A stretch of 64,000 nt of DNA from Glandiceps talaboti (GCF_964340395.1 NC_135554.1:19698592-19762591); one strand, 5' to 3'; counted from the first letter of the stretch, positions 23,446 to 36,745 are shown. Program-made: numbers and translations. The notes: a model not told the origin generated them from the sequence alone.

Positions 23446-23644
23446 CATTGTAGCTCTCATCTGACAAAAAACAATTTTATTTTTAATGGACTCTGTTTTG
23501 TAACCCTAAATGCAAATATTTCTAAAAAAATGTCATCAAATCAAGAAATGGAGGAAAGCATAGTAAATGCATGGCAATACAAGAGTATTTCCCTCTCTAC
23601 ATTAGTACATACTGGCTTTGTATTCATAGTACTACATACTGAGG

Positions 23645-24024
23645 CATGACAAAAAAAATTGTCTGGTTCCGATTACGCTCAATTTTAGAATAGGTTGAGT
23701 AGATAGATTTTTCATTTTATTTTTTTCATATTTTTTTTTCTTCATATGTGAGTGTCTATTTCAGGTAGTTATATTTTCCATTGTTTTCCATATGGTCTCT
23801 GTGTTATTGGTTTCTTCTCATCAGATGTACAGACATTACAGATTGGAAAAACAGTTTTAAATTGTCTTTTTAAGTTGATATCACTTTCCACATCCACTAT
23901 TCCTTTTGAGACTTCACAATTTTCGTGATTTTTTTTCCTCAAATACGTAAAAAAAAAGTTTAGGATTGGCCGCAAATACTAAGTGGGTTTGGGTAACCAG
24001 AACCAAACAATTTCTTTTTAGGTC
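23645..24024 (+). mobile_element. H2 MITE, copy 2
   Basis: This copy opens with an A run and 'ttgtctggttccgattacg', carries 'tttccatatggtctctgtg' and 'tcttctcatcagatgtacag', and ends 'aaccagaaccaaacaattt' with TTTTAGGTC. The terminal GGCC is mutated at both ends. The minus frame 23769-23975 is a non-coding reading of it. Confidence 0.75.
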
Positions 24025-24411
24025 TGATTTGAGTGTTGTGCCATCTCCAACAATTATCAATTTGGTCAATTAAGTTAGAAGGGGTCTGGGGTCTAACAAA
24101 AAGAATTTAGTTATTGATCCCACCCTAAAGGATTTACAGATCATTTAATCTGAGTTTCCTTCCCTTGGTGGAAAGCTCTTCAGCATTTTGACCTTGATTT
24201 TATAACTCCTATATATAAGGTTTATGGATTATCTGCCGCCAATGCTCATTCATTTTTGCTCAATGTCACAATTTCGTCAAAACATTTGCAGCATATGATT
24301 GCCTTGATGTAGGATCAACTTCATCAGTCAACATGTTCACACCATATTTATTCTGTGCAGGTTATAAGGGCAGCTTTTTTTGAAATGTTTTTCATGACCT
24401 GATTAACCCTT

Positions 24412-24800
24412 CAAGTGGCCATATGGATGAGAATTGGGTATTTATTTAATTAAAGGTCTTGCATTTCAGTGACAAATAACAATGATTACCTAGACAGAGA
24501 TACACACCGGTGGATTTGCCATCTTGCCATCATCAATGACATTGTGAGTTTCTTGTAATAATCCAGTCATGGAGAGTGTCAACTTTCTTTAATATTTTGC
24601 CGAAGTAGAAAAATATTAAAGAGGCCATATGGACGAGGATTGGGTATCTATTTTGTATTTTTAATTTATAAAACAATTTTGTCATGACAAAGTCTGTGTT
24701 TGAAACTCAATACATTGCAAAAAAGCTTGACAATGTATTAAAAGTTTGTGATTGTCCGTAAAATAACAAAGATTTTACGTAGTTATTAATCTTTTACATG
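24412..24800 (+). repeat. Two H5 arm fragments
   Basis: A 40-bp arm start ('aagtggccatatggatgag', about 24413) is followed about 200 bp later by a longer arm ('aaagaggccatatggacgag', about 24617). The longer arm continues through 'ttttaatttataaaacaatt' and 'aaagtctgtgtttgaaactc', with an internal deletion relative to the complete 52.0-kb copy. Confidence 0.65.
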
Positions 24801-25211
24801 TTATTGAGTATTATATTATAGCATTACCAATTCCAGTGAATTTTGTGACGTCATCGCTGTACATTATTACTGATAATGTACTCCGTTATTGGGCATCGCG
24901 GCCCATGAACGAGCATAACAATACAAGCTTATTTGTTGTTTCTTCATACGACTATATAGGTATTTTTTTCGAAATGTATGTTGTTACTTATGATTGTCAT
25001 TTCCACTGTTTAAAAATACAACGCATTCATGAAACAAGTTTGTCTTCACAGCAGTTCATTGAAGTGTATATGTGTGTGTACGTACGTGTGTCGCTATGAT
25101 TAGTATTCAGCTTCCGGGCCGAACATGGCAGACGATGTTCAGCGCTGTGTATATTATACGTTGTTTTGCGTTTCTCGGTCCACAAATTCACTGGAATTGG
25201 CAAAACTATAA

Positions 25212-25352
25212 AATAATAACAATAATGTATGCCCTCCCAGTCCATAATGGACTCAAGCAAACTTTGCACTCCATAATGGGCTCGGCTGTCGCCTCGCCCA
25301 TTATGTCGTTCAAAGTTTGCTTTCGTCCATTATGGGCTGGGAGGGCGTACAT
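25212..25352. mobile_element. H8 fold-back element (hairpin)
   Basis: The two arms of about 60 bp are near-perfect inverted copies: 'aacaataatgtatgccctcc' on the left pairs with 'ggagggcgtacattattgtt' on the right. A short loop 'ctcggctgtcgcctcg' lies between. The word 'ccataatgg' recurs within each arm. The overlapping small frames (24836-25099, 25027-25269, 25072-25362) are chance. I see no target duplication. Confidence 0.85.
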
Positions 25353-25518
25353 TATTGTTTAAATATAGACAAGGACTTTGCACATATGTTATTTCACACT
25401 GACTTTATGTTAAAGGATGTTATTAAATATATATGACATAAAAGTTGTTTCAATATATACAGGTGAAATGAATGTGCCTACATGTTGGGATTTACATGAT
25501 TGTATGTTTTAAATTTGA

Positions 25519-26452
25519 TTTTTTTGCATCACATTATAACATGGGTAAATTTGATTTGCTTGCATCACATTATAATATGGGTAAATTTGATTTGCTTGCG
25601 TCACATTATAATATGGGTAAATTTGATTTGCTTGCGTCACATTATAACATGGGTAAATTTGATTTGCTTGTGTCACATATAACATGGGTAAATTTGATTT
25701 GCTTGCATCACATTATAATATGGGTAAATTTGATTTGCTTGCATCACATTATAATATGGGTAAATTTGATTTGCTTGCGTCACATTATAATATGGTTAAA
25801 CTTGCATCGCTTGCGTCACATTATAATATGGGTAAATTTGATTTGCTTGCATCACATTATAACATGGGTAAATTTGATTTGCTTGCGTCACATTATAACA
25901 TGGGTAAATTTGATTTGCTTGCGTCACATTATAATATGGGTAAATTTGATTTGCTTGCATCACATTATAATATGGGTAAATTTGATTTGCTTGCGTCACA
26001 TTATAACATGGGTAAATTTGATTTGCTTGCATCACATTATAATATGGGTAAATTTGATTTGCTTGCATCACATTATAACATGGGTAAATTTGATTTGCTT
26101 GCGTCACATTATAATATGTGTAAATTTGATTTGCTTGCGTCACATTATAATATGGGTAAATTTGATTTGCTTGCGTCACATTATAATATGGGTAAATTTG
26201 ATTTGCTTGCATCACATTATAGTATGGTAAATTTGATTTGCTTGCATCACATTATAATATGGGTAAATTTGATTTGCTTGCGTCACATTATAACATGGGT
26301 AAATTTGATTTGCTTGCATCACATTATAATATGGGTAAATTTGATTTGCTTTTGTCACATTATAACATGGGTAAATTTTATTTGCTTGCGTCACATTATA
26401 ACATGGGTAAATTTGATTTGCTAGCGTCACATTATAATATGGGTAAACTTGC
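25519..26452. repeat. S5 minisatellite, 36-bp unit, 26 copies
   Basis: The unit reads 'gcttgcatcacattataata' then 'tgggtaaatttgattt'. Copies differ chiefly at two sites (cAtcac or cGtcac; aaCatg or aaTatg). Copy 5 lacks 2 bp and copy 20 lacks 1 bp. Since 36 is a multiple of 3, frames stay open for up to about 250 codons on the plus strand (25472-26230, 25684-26424) and about 140 on the minus strand (25796-26215); frame changes fall at the two deletions. All three kinds of frame give a 12-residue repeat. Nothing outside the array supports translation. Confidence 0.97.
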
Positions 26453-26460
26453 ATCCTGTT

Positions 26461-26850
26461 TTGGTACATTCAACGGCTATTTTGGTGGAGAACCTAGCAA
26501 ATATGTGTTACAGAGCTATAAAATTACTGTACAATTCAATGTATAGCACAATGGTTTGAATTTGGAATTTCAGAACTACTCATGACATTTTACCAAGTGC
26601 TATAGTTGATCTGTTAACAAAGTGCTCTTGATAATCTCCACAGATGACGGAATGTGACAACAATTACATAATTTTTCATTGCATTCAATCAACCACTACA
26701 TGTATTTTGGTGGGAAACTTAGCAAAAATGTGTTACAGAACTGTAATGGTAAAATGAACAGCTGGATGCATAGAAAACAGTCTGAATTTATCTAATTTCA
26801 AAACTATTATTCTTTTAACACAGTAGCTGACATCCTTGAACAAACTACTC
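26461..26850. repeat. Direct duplication, unit about 226 bp
   Basis: Immediately after S5, 'tttggtggagaacctagcaa' (26481) and 'tttggtgggaaacttagcaa' (26707) start two related segments. Both continue with 'atgtgttacag.actgta' and a later 'gaatt..atttcaaaact'. The duplication is diverged and incomplete on the right. Confidence 0.7.
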
Positions 26851-28490
26851 ATGATGTGAATTTTAAAAATGCAGACATGACATGTCATTCATCACTCTTA
26901 TAAATATACATGTTCTTTCATTAGCGCTATGAGAAAACCTTTCATGACTTTATTCAAACAAATTCATTTTTGATAGTAAAGCTGACAACACTTCTATATT
27001 ACCAAATCAGCGCCTAGAGCACAAAGGATGAAAGTTCTGTATTTGTAAAACGCGATGGACCACTCACACTAACTCATCTGGAAAAATATTGCCATTGGCT
27101 GTATACTCGTTGAACATATTCCAATATGGCTGTCAATTTAGTCTAATATGGACACAAGTTATTAGAAAGCCAAAGGGTACGTAATATCCTCACTGCATCA
27201 CCATCTGGTTTGTCTTTGTAACAGCTTCAATACATAAATTACTATCAGAGAATATGCTACAGTTGAAAAATTGTTTTATTACAGTGCTAGTGAAAGATAT
27301 CAAGACAGTGAACTAAGCCCTACGGTGATTTGATGTTTTGAAGTAAAGCTGGAAATTAACAATTTCTTTTAGATGGAAACCCTAATCCAGATTTTGAAAA
27401 GTTAATGTTTTTTTCCTCACCTTGCATTTAAAAGTCAGCGACTGCCTTTCAGGTTGTGAAAATTTCATCATTTATAAAAAAAATTATAAATTGGAATGAA
27501 AGGCAAATTTGAATTTTAAAAAAAATACAGTGACTACACAGTCAGTAAAAGAGAAAAGAGCTAATTTACTGATATGATTTCAAGGTACTTTCATTGAAGA
27601 ATACTTAAATGTTTCGAATGATCAGATATTGTTTTAATTAACAAGGAAATTAAAATTCCAGCAGCTGTTGACAGTGCAGCCCATATTACAATTTACAAAA
27701 TACATATAAATATCAGAAAATGTATAAGATTATATAATGTACCATCCAGATTTAACACCCCCCCCCCCATCCAACAAGTGTTGAGAACAATAATTGTATA
27801 TTGAATGCCTTCTCAATAAAAATGAATCACTTTTTTTTATTTTGTTTTCTTTTTCCTTCAAGACAATCATAAACTTTACTTTATATTTCATGACTGAGAA
27901 TAATGAATTCTGTGTACTGTATACAACCTTGGATTTATACTGAACAATATAAATGAATGCCCTCGAAGCAAACAGATTACAGCAGTCTGGTGAACTGACA
28001 GAATTTCAATCCCATACATGAAAAATCAACTAAACTGTCATAATCAGCTGTACAAATAGAACTGAGGCTAACACTCTGTGTCTGTTGTTGTTGTAGTAGT
28101 GGATTATTTAGCCTGTCAATTGCAAAGAAGCAAACAAGATTGATTGACAAGCATGTACCTATCTCAGTGTAAAGTAACCTCCATTGCCACCTGACCTACG
28201 ACCTCATCAGTATGCATTCATTATCGATTAGTATTCATCATATCGTTACTTGGCTACTGAGCTAATATGATAATAAACTGTCTTTCAGATTGTGTCTGCT
28301 TGATTGTACAGGTGCAGGAAACTGATTTTTGATTAACACTTGACGGTATTCTTTTACTAAGATGTCATTACTACATCCTGCCCAGAAGGACGTCATGGAA
28401 GCCATTTTGCCATTTTCGACTGACTCCTTATTTGTGATTTAATCAAGCAACATAATTTATCAACAAAGGTTACTTCCCAGACTATTCTTG
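26851..28490. other. Gene-free stretch
   Basis: No gene, array or element is recognisable. There is a C run of about 11 at 27759-27770. Confidence 0.45.
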
Positions 28491-28494
28491 GCAA

Positions 28495-28920
28495 TTTCGA
28501 TATCAATATCCCTGAGATTTTTTATAGCATCATGGTGTTATTTCACTCAGGAGTTACACTGCAGTATCCAGAATCACTTCACATAATTTTGATACCTATA
28601 TTCCTGGAGATTTTTTCAAAAGTATCGTGGTGTTATTTCACACAAAAGTTATATTGCAATATCCCCACCACAATTGCTTCACGTATTTTGTTATCGATAT
28701 TCCTGAGTTTTTCGAAAGTCTATCACTGTTATTTTTATATACAAAAAAGTTATATTATAGAGTCCTCCCTTGAAACTTTTCATATTTTTTCATTTTTCAT
28801 TTTCATATACACACTACTGATTGTCAGCGAGGATGTACACCTTATAATAAATGTAACTTTCAATATTCTATACTTGCCAATTTGATATCAGTGTTCTGAG
28901 TTTTTCAATAGTATCATTTA
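28495..28920. repeat. Decayed tandem repeat, unit about 95-100 bp
   Basis: The phrases 'gatatcaatatccctgagat' and 'atcatggtgttatttcac' recur at about 28498, 28590, 28691 and 28883 with substitutions. The 117-codon frame 28532-28885 reads through three units, which explains its internal similarity and its lack of any known domain. Confidence 0.7.
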
Positions 28921-31640
28921 GAATTGATCAGCTTGCTAAAAGTAACAGCTGTGAATAACTGCTTGGTCAATACAGTACACTGAAGACATTATCAATTAAA
29001 TTCTTCTGACAGTCCTTGTAAATGGAAAAAATATGTTTTTAATTATTGCTTTTTTCAGTTGTCAATGGAATATTTCTTTACTTTTGGTATGGTACTTGAG
29101 AATAACCACATCAAAACAATATCAGTGTACAAGTGTGTATCAAACAGACTACAAAAGATTATATAAAATACTCAATAAATATGTGTGAATAGATCAGAGT
29201 GTCACAGCCCATAGTTATACATTAATATTCAAATCTAAGTTGACAGTTTAGAGGAATACTATTCCAGGAAATAAATGTATTTCAATAAACTTTGGGTTCT
29301 CAAGATCTAGTCATTTTATGATTTTTTTTTCACATTCATTATACGCCTACATTGTTCTATTTATCTGAAGCTGTGGTAACAAACTTGAATATTCAGTGTT
29401 CATCTAATACATATGTACCGGTATGTCTGCTAAGTCCAATGAGGTAACGATATTACACTCTCAGCACAATGAAAGTGAAATAAAGACTCAATTTGTTATT
29501 TTTTGGTATAGTCACGCTAAATTTATGTCATGTGAGTTCATAAATTACTCTCCAGAACCCCAAGTTTATGAAAATATGTTTATTTCTGGAGCAATGTTCC
29601 TTCTTCTGGTCATGTTCATGAAAAAGATAATGACTATGGCAGGATTAGGGTGTATTTATGTGCATCATCATTTAGTTTGAGAAGGGTAAAGAAATCATAT
29701 TTCAAAGAATGTATCATAACTATTTAATACAGGGATATATTAGAAAGACTTTCACGGACAATAGATGTACAAGCACAGTGGGAATGAAATGATGTATGTT
29801 TATATCATTCCGGATCTAATGTTCTGTCATGATAAAATTGAATCTCAATATTACATACAGGAAAACCTTTAAAGTATTGTATACAACAAATACTGAATAA
29901 AAGTATTCTACTTTTGATGAATCACCTTTATGGTCACGAGGGCATGATGTTATTTAGTCTCTCTTACTATTTTCATAGAACTGTTTTGTCTCGCACATCA
30001 CCTAAAATGGGTGTATACGTTCTACAAACTGTGTTAATCTATCAATTTCTATAGGAGACTGTGAAGAATTATTGTAAACTCATTTTGATAGTATATGACT
30101 GACCTACTATTATATAACGTGTTACTTTTTAATTTTTATTTCTTTTAAATTTCAAAACCAAAAGCAGGAAAAAGCAAACAAAACTGAAATTCTATACTTC
30201 AAATGAATGTTCGGCCATCTGAACATTCCACATGTAGACATCTTAGTCCTAGAATATTAGTTGGATACTGAGGACTTCATGTAAAATGTGCCGCAGAAAT
30301 AAACTATTTCAACTTTTGCTGTTATTTTATGTAAGAAAACTCCAACCAATTCTCCATTAAAACCATGGCAACAAAATAAATCTGGAGTCACAGTACAGAT
30401 TTCTGAAATAGAGGTTGGTGTTCCCTATGAATATTGTGTTTTAAAATTCTATGGGGAAATAAAAGACTGACAATTTTCTTGGAAAACAAGATCATGAAAC
30501 CCAAAATGTCTTTAAATATTTAAAAAGGACTTGAAGCAAACTGTCATATGGCAAGCTTTGGAGAGAACAGTAGAACTTTGGTTATCGAGAAAGTTTCACC
30601 TACTATAAACCCACTGAATGATAGACATGATAGAGTTTTCTATTATCCATGAACTTGTCTAGATGCAAGTCATGATTAATGATGTGACTGTAGCCTTGTT
30701 GCGAAGTACCATTATATTAACATCCCTTGGACGAATTCCGTAATGCTTATGGGGAAATTCCGGTACATAAGTGGCTCAGATAAAGGAGAAGAAGTAATTA
30801 GTGTCATTACTTTATCAATTGCCAATAAACTAACTTGACATGCTACAATTCACTTAATGTAGACATGTAGACCTTCACCTAATACTTTACTTCGGATCGA
30901 TTACATTTCAAACTGGGTTAGAATTTAATTTCTATGCTTGGTAAGTTGGTAGTTAGATTGAACCAAGTGAATTGTTTCAGATACAATTTTCAATTGATTT
31001 CCATTGGTCAAACAAACTATCACCACATTATAAATTTGGCATGCTAGATATGATGTATAATATTGTCTATGTATCCTAGACTGGTGCTAATTGTCAGCAT
31101 TGATTTGAGGGGACTCCACAAATTCACAACAGTGTTTTAAAGCTATGATATGGCATGGGTGTACTCTAACCCTTGTCAACACATGCAAAAAAACACACCC
31201 AAAAAAACCAAAAAACGTAACAAGAACAAAAAGGACTTTAAATGTACAGCTAACATACAACACCTAAATATTTCATTTTGTTTTCAAATTATACAATTTC
31301 ACAAAATGCATTGAAACAAATTTAACATATTGTTTGTTATTACATCCAACTTATTGCGAGTACAAATGGACAGACAAATTATACCATTCTTATAGTACGA
31401 CCAAACATGATATAATAGTTCTTTTTTTAGTTGTGCTGAAAAATGTGTTATCAAACAAACCTGACAATACGTTAATATAATATATTGTCTCGTAAACAAA
31501 TAGGTGTAAATTACCCAATTAAGTTTTTAATCATAATTGTTTCATTGCATCAATATAATAATACCATTCTAGACCAGGTCTGACAATGGGCTATTTTTAT
31601 TACCAAAAGTCACATTTTTTTTACCCAAATCAGACACTTG
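28921..31640. other. Gene-free stretch
   Basis: No gene, tandem array or element is recognisable across 2.7 kb. The 85-codon frame 29423-29680 has a hydrophobic segment near residues 54-66, but no start context, splice sites or homology that I can recognise. Confidence 0.45.
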
Positions 31641-31659
31641 TGGTATGATATTATTTTGA

Positions 31660-31752
31660 TTTTAACATTTTCTCCACGAGAAACCAAAAGTAGTTACAGC
31701 CCAAACAAATTTCACTCTAACCGGCCCAGTGGTTTTTGAGTTTAATATGTCT

Positions 31753-31796
<44 letters not shown>

Positions 31797-31870
31797 GCAT
31801 GCATACATGCACATACAAATGCACACATATACATGCACACAAATGCACCTACACACACATACATTATTCC
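31660..31870 (-). repeat. (CA)n with an attached conserved module
   Basis: A perfect (CA)n run of about 21 repeats (31752-31793) continues into mixed ATGCAC repeats. On the minus strand, immediately after (GT)n, the sequence reads 'gtggagacatattaaactca' and 'aaaaccactgggccggtt'. A matching module follows the (GT)n array at 33.3 kb. The frames on both strands here are repeat artefacts. Confidence 0.75.
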
Positions 31871-32394
31871 ACTAGGAATTTCACTTTGGGAATGCAACAT
31901 CAACATATTATTAAGTAAAATGGGAGGCCTTAATGTTTCCCCTGAAAGTTAGAGTTGTTAGGTTTCAGTGATATTAAATCGTGATTTTCCAAAAAAAATT
32001 TCATTTGCAAAATGAATGTTCTTTATTAAATCATGACAATTCTGTAAGACTTCATATGTAGATTGTACTTTCATCATAGAAATTTGGGTTTGCATTGACT
32101 AAATCAATGTAATGATGAAGTTCAAATTTACATCAACCTCTGATGGAAATTGAAAATATGAAGATTAATATCAAAAGCTACTACATCAACTAAAAGGTCA
32201 GAGTATTACGATGACGGTCATAGCTAGGTGAAAGTGAATTTGACACAAAAAACATTACACTAATGGAAGTACACGTATATGATATCTCATGGCTTTCTGA
32301 CGTACTTGTGTTGTCAATTACAAGCACTGGACACACGTAGCACACGTCTATGAAGTGATCTACCTACATGTATTAGATACACTTAACTTTGGAA

Positions 32395-32665
32395 TCATGT
32401 TTTTGAAAAGACAGACTTAAGGCATCCTTTTGGGTAAACATAGTTGTGCTGTACACATTAGGGGACAATAAATCAAAACAAATTGATTTTTCTAATGCTA
32501 AAATCAGTGCCCTCTGTGTGATCACGATTTCAATCGCTTCCTGTACTTACTTACACACATGAATGAAATCAAACCTATAATCTACAATGTCCAATTATTG
32601 ATATTTTAACAATTTTCAGTTTAGAATATACTTTTTGTTGTCTGCTTGAATGAACTAGAGAATTT
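32395..32665 (+). mobile_element. H4 repeat, copy 3, incomplete
   Basis: It contains 'aaattgatttttctaatg', 'ctaaaatcagtgccct', 'gatcacgatttcaatcg', 'ccaattattgatattttaac' and 'tttttgttgtctgctt' in the family order. The left end with 'gaatcacc' and both inverted ends are not recognisable. Confidence 0.6.
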
Positions 32666-33249
32666 TCCCACCAAGTAAATAACTTTGAATACAGTTAAAT
32701 TAGTTACTTGACTTCAGAAGATTTACTGTTGTTTGAACTTTTCTTAAAACTTTTCAAATAAATCAATTCTACTTGCGACATTAACTGATTTATTACTTTC
32801 ATCGCTGTAGGCATTTTAGTGGATTTCCGGCATTCTTTTAAGTATATTGAACAGTTACGAGTTGAAGTTCCTTTTCACTTTTTCCTACCCAGGACTGTCT
32901 ACTCTTATATTTTTTATTACAGCGATTATTATATATTTTTTTTAAAATTTGATGTTTGAATATTACGATTTATTATCAGAGCCTTGCTGCAGTATGCTAC
33001 ATCATATTTACACTAGCCCAAGGGTGTCCCTCTTTTACTAAAGGCCAAGGTTTCAATCTCGCGTTCTTGCATTAGTGTTATCTTATCAGTGAAGCCATGA
33101 GGATGACATATGATTATTCTTTCGTTCTGGACCAATGTTTTTTATAGGTTTGTCAGACAACTGTTTATCACACCTAATGTTTCATCCTTTTTCAAAGTGG
33201 GCCTTTATTAAAGGAAGGGTAATGAAATGGCTCTCTGGCTGTATCTATC

Positions 33250-33271
33250 TGTCCATGTATGTATGTATGTA

Positions 33272-33314
<43 letters not shown>

Positions 33315-33400
33315 CTGTGTGTCGGTGTCTGTGTCTGTGGACATGATATCTCAAAGACTACTGCACCAATCTATTGAAATTTCCGAGAAATATGGCAAAA
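33250..33400 (+). repeat. (TGTA)n(GT)n with an attached conserved module
   Basis: (TGTA)n passes into (GT)n and (GTCTGT)n (33253-33338) and then 'ggacatgatatctcaaagac' and 'tactgcaccaatctattg'. This matches the module next to (CA)n at 31.7 kb. The 80-codon frame 33135-33377 crosses it and is not a gene. Confidence 0.75.
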
Positions 33401-33419
33401 ACCAATCCATCAGTTTTAA

Positions 33420-35115
33420 GAGGTTATGATGAGAAACAAATATATAGTTTGCCGTAAATAACAGCATAAAATGACATCAAGCTAAAGTTTTCATGTGCCA
33501 AGTTAAATATGTTCACAGTAATTGTTCCAACCTCAAATATGGCTTACCAGTGCCATCATGAGTCAATGATCTCTAGTAACTGCAGCTGTATTAATAAATT
33601 GGGTACTGTGAGTCACAATCCAATTTCATAGCTCAAATAACACACAATCAATAATGATATCATTACCAGATCATAAAGGAAATGGAACTGTATGTAGTTT
33701 GGTAACAGCTTGTTCAAAATTTCAAATCAATCAATCGACACGACACAACACATAAATTTGCTTTTGTCGACAACCTACTGATGTTAGATTCATTTTTTCA
33801 ATGATGACGTCAGTATGTCATAATTCATTTTTTTGAAACTCATCTTTCGTAAGTTACTACTAATAAATCATTTGTTAATTCTCAGTACCTGTAATAACAT
33901 ATTATGCTAGAGGGTCAAAATAGAACAAGAAGGTTGACTTAATACTCTCATTTAGTTATGTGTAGTGCACGCAGCAGAAGTTATGGTGGTGACTGAGAAA
34001 TCGGATGATAGTTATTTTTATGACACACCTTGGTGATATAATTCTATTTAATTAAATAAAATCTGACTGTTGCACTTATTTTTTAATTCTTCTTTAACTT
34101 TGGGGAAAACATAGATGGTATACCAAGAGTAGTATTTGACTGAAGTAATTACTGAAATGTCATATAACATATTGTTTATTTTCCCATGCTAACCTGTAAA
34201 CACACTCCAAATACACATTGAGTTTTTCTATCTTCAAATATGAAAATTACTATCGTTCAGAATATTTTCATTTCAATTAACATTTTTCACTTCAATCTGC
34301 TTTCATTTTTGATTAGTTGATGGCAGTAGTCTGGCTTGTCCAAGCGTTCCTTGGCAAATACTTCATGTGGGGTTGGATGTCACCGGTTTTAACCGTGAAA
34401 CCAGAATTTATTTTTTCATGATCCTTTTTGACTACTTTATACAATGTAGTTCAAAGCATACATGCATGTATGATCATCTAGCAATCAAACCATGTCTAAA
34501 CCATGTAATTTCTCAAAAATGATTAAAATTATGGTCTCAACTGTTCATACAACATCAAGCCACATATGGTATCATCATCAACAATTTGTAGACAGGTACT
34601 GATGACAAGGATTAGCTTTCTCCAATAAAGGTTTGGTCTGGGCAAAAATTAATTGATTAAAAAACAGCAGACTAGACGGCAAATTCCCATTTTTAATTTT
34701 CACATGTTAAAAATTCTATAAAAATTCTGGTGTATGGACTATTTTGAACAGAGTCATATTTATTTTAGTATTAAGTATTCAGATTGTTCAACTAAATCTT
34801 GAATTCATAACGTGTTGATTTAAGTATGATTTGTAGTACTCAAAATGACTTGGGTTGTTATAACAGGTGAGGACATCTGTTTTAACTACCTGTATAATAG
34901 ATCATCCTATTGATGCTTCAGGGGATGAAAATATTGAGACAATCAGATGTACTTACAATAAAGTATGAAATATTAACTTAACTTGAAATACATGCTTGTC
35001 TATCTACATGTATGCATGTCTGCCGAAAGACATTTTCAAGCCACACTACTTGAAATGTTTGGTTATTTTCAGAGAACTGCATATATGTAAACTAAACTGT
35101 CTTTCCTTGTTTTTT
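33420..35115. other. Gene-free stretch
   Basis: No gene, array or element is recognisable. Two similar phrases near 34.5-34.6 kb are too short to define a repeat. Confidence 0.45.
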
Positions 35116-35119
35116 CTAA

Positions 35120-35536
35120 GGGACGGTCGCACAATGTCGCACAAGCTCAACAAACAAACAACATCATTCGTTTAGGTCAAAACCCCCTCCGTTCACAAGT
35201 GCGACATCAAACATTTATATATGATGTAAATTATGATGAAAATTGTAGCAGTCACACCACTACGATTGATGTAATGTACAAACATGATTGCAAACACATT
35301 AAAATACTACCAGAAACCCAGCACCATGTACACGTATCTAACATTAGAAGTACATTTTAATCAACTTATCAACATCTCAGTATTAAATACAAAAGTTGTT
35401 ATCATTGAAGGAGTGAAAGTTTTCTGTCGAAATTTGGTTAGAAGTGCTAAAATGTAGTTCTGCAATCGCATTGACCCCCCCCCCCCCATGAACAAAGTTT
35501 GCTTGTTGAGCTTGTGTGACATTGTGCAATCATCCC
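35120..35536 (+). mobile_element. H3 MITE, copy 2, complete
   Basis: This 417-bp copy has the termini GGGACGGTCGCACAATGTCG and, inverted, GGGATGATTGCACAATGTCA. TAA flanks it on both sides (35117-35119 and 35537-35539), a clean 3-bp duplication. A C run of 15 lies just inside the right end, equivalent to the G run in the inverted copy at 12.9 kb. The interior shares 'aatcaacttatcaacatctc' and 'tttggttagaagt' with copies at 12.9 and 39.9 kb. Frame 35488-35781 starts inside this element and runs into flanking DNA; it is not a gene. Confidence 0.88.
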
Positions 35537-35539
35537 TAA

Positions 35540-36745
35540 AGCATATTGAGATACAGAATCATCAAACTCTACAATCGATATGGAAGAAGATATTATACCT
35601 CAGACAAAAAATGTTGAACCTGTTTAAACCAAAAATATTATTTTTAGATTGTTCGACATCACAACAGGATGCATCTAGTACACCATTGGTTTTTGCAGTG
35701 GTCAATAATAAGGCAAAATACACCAAATCGTGTGTTTTTAGTGTTTGTAATTGTGCCAGATGCCACAGAAATTACTTCTAAACCAGTTTTTAAACGTGCA
35801 GGATTTTCTGTGATAGGCCGTACATGTTATTGCTTGTGAATACTGACCCAGGGGGATGCCGTCTTGTTGATGAATGGAGTGTTTTGAAGAATCCGACAGA
35901 AAGGTTCTAATAATAATCAAACTAATGCAAACACTGTCGGTTAGCGGTCGGCTAGTTTTGAGAATCAAAACAAGAAGAAATTAGAAAACATGCCACAAAT
36001 TAATCAACAACTTGCTGATTTATTGTAGCTTCGAGCTCCAGATTACGTATGGCTTCTTGATAACGTCTGGTAAACACCAAGTTTGATGAGGGTCGAAACA
36101 TGGTCTGTCTGACACTTAAGCTGTTTGTCAGTCTTATACTTCAATTGAATCAAAACTATTGCATCATTTTTTTTCGATGGCATTACAGCAATATCTCACA
36201 AACAAACTTGTTTTTACCAGATATTTCACATAAATTTGAAATGAATCTGACCCAAATCTTCTTTTAGTGACGTATGAGTTACATACAAGCTGATGAAGCC
36301 ATCCATTTCATTCTTACATAGAGTGGATAATTTAGGAAATGTTGACCCACATCAATTGGTAATCCCTACTCGCAATATTTAATTTGTTGGGCAGATATCA
36401 TCTTTCTGAATGTTAATCCTTCTAATCACTTGACTGAGCAGAAAGACGCATTTCAAAAGCTCAATGGTACTTTGCTAATTCCTAGATCCTACGTTACTTA
36501 AATACATCAATAAATTTTACTACTCAATGTGAGAGATTGTATATGCTGATGGTGTATACTCTTGGTCAAGGTTTATTTTGGAAAGGTAGCTTAGCAGGTC
36601 ATACATCATGTTCGCAGTGAAATCCAACGAGATATTAAGACAAATCGTCAGCATTTTTGGCCACTAACATTTCACAGTTTCCTATAGGAAGAATGGGAAT
36701 TTCGGCAAAATTAACCATTGTTACAAATCGCGGGCCTCTTGAATA
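35540..36745. other. Gene-free stretch
   Basis: No gene is recognisable. A phrase 'tttgatgagggtcgaaacat' at about 36086 faintly recalls the retroelement motif at 11.2 kb and 14.6 kb. Confidence 0.4.

Noticed and set aside
25472-26424. Long open frames of about 250 codons suggesting a repeat protein
   Set aside because: They are produced by the 36-bp minisatellite, occur on both strands, and change frame only where the array has small deletions.
28532-28885. 117-codon frame with hydrophobic segments
   Set aside because: It reads through three units of a decayed tandem repeat.
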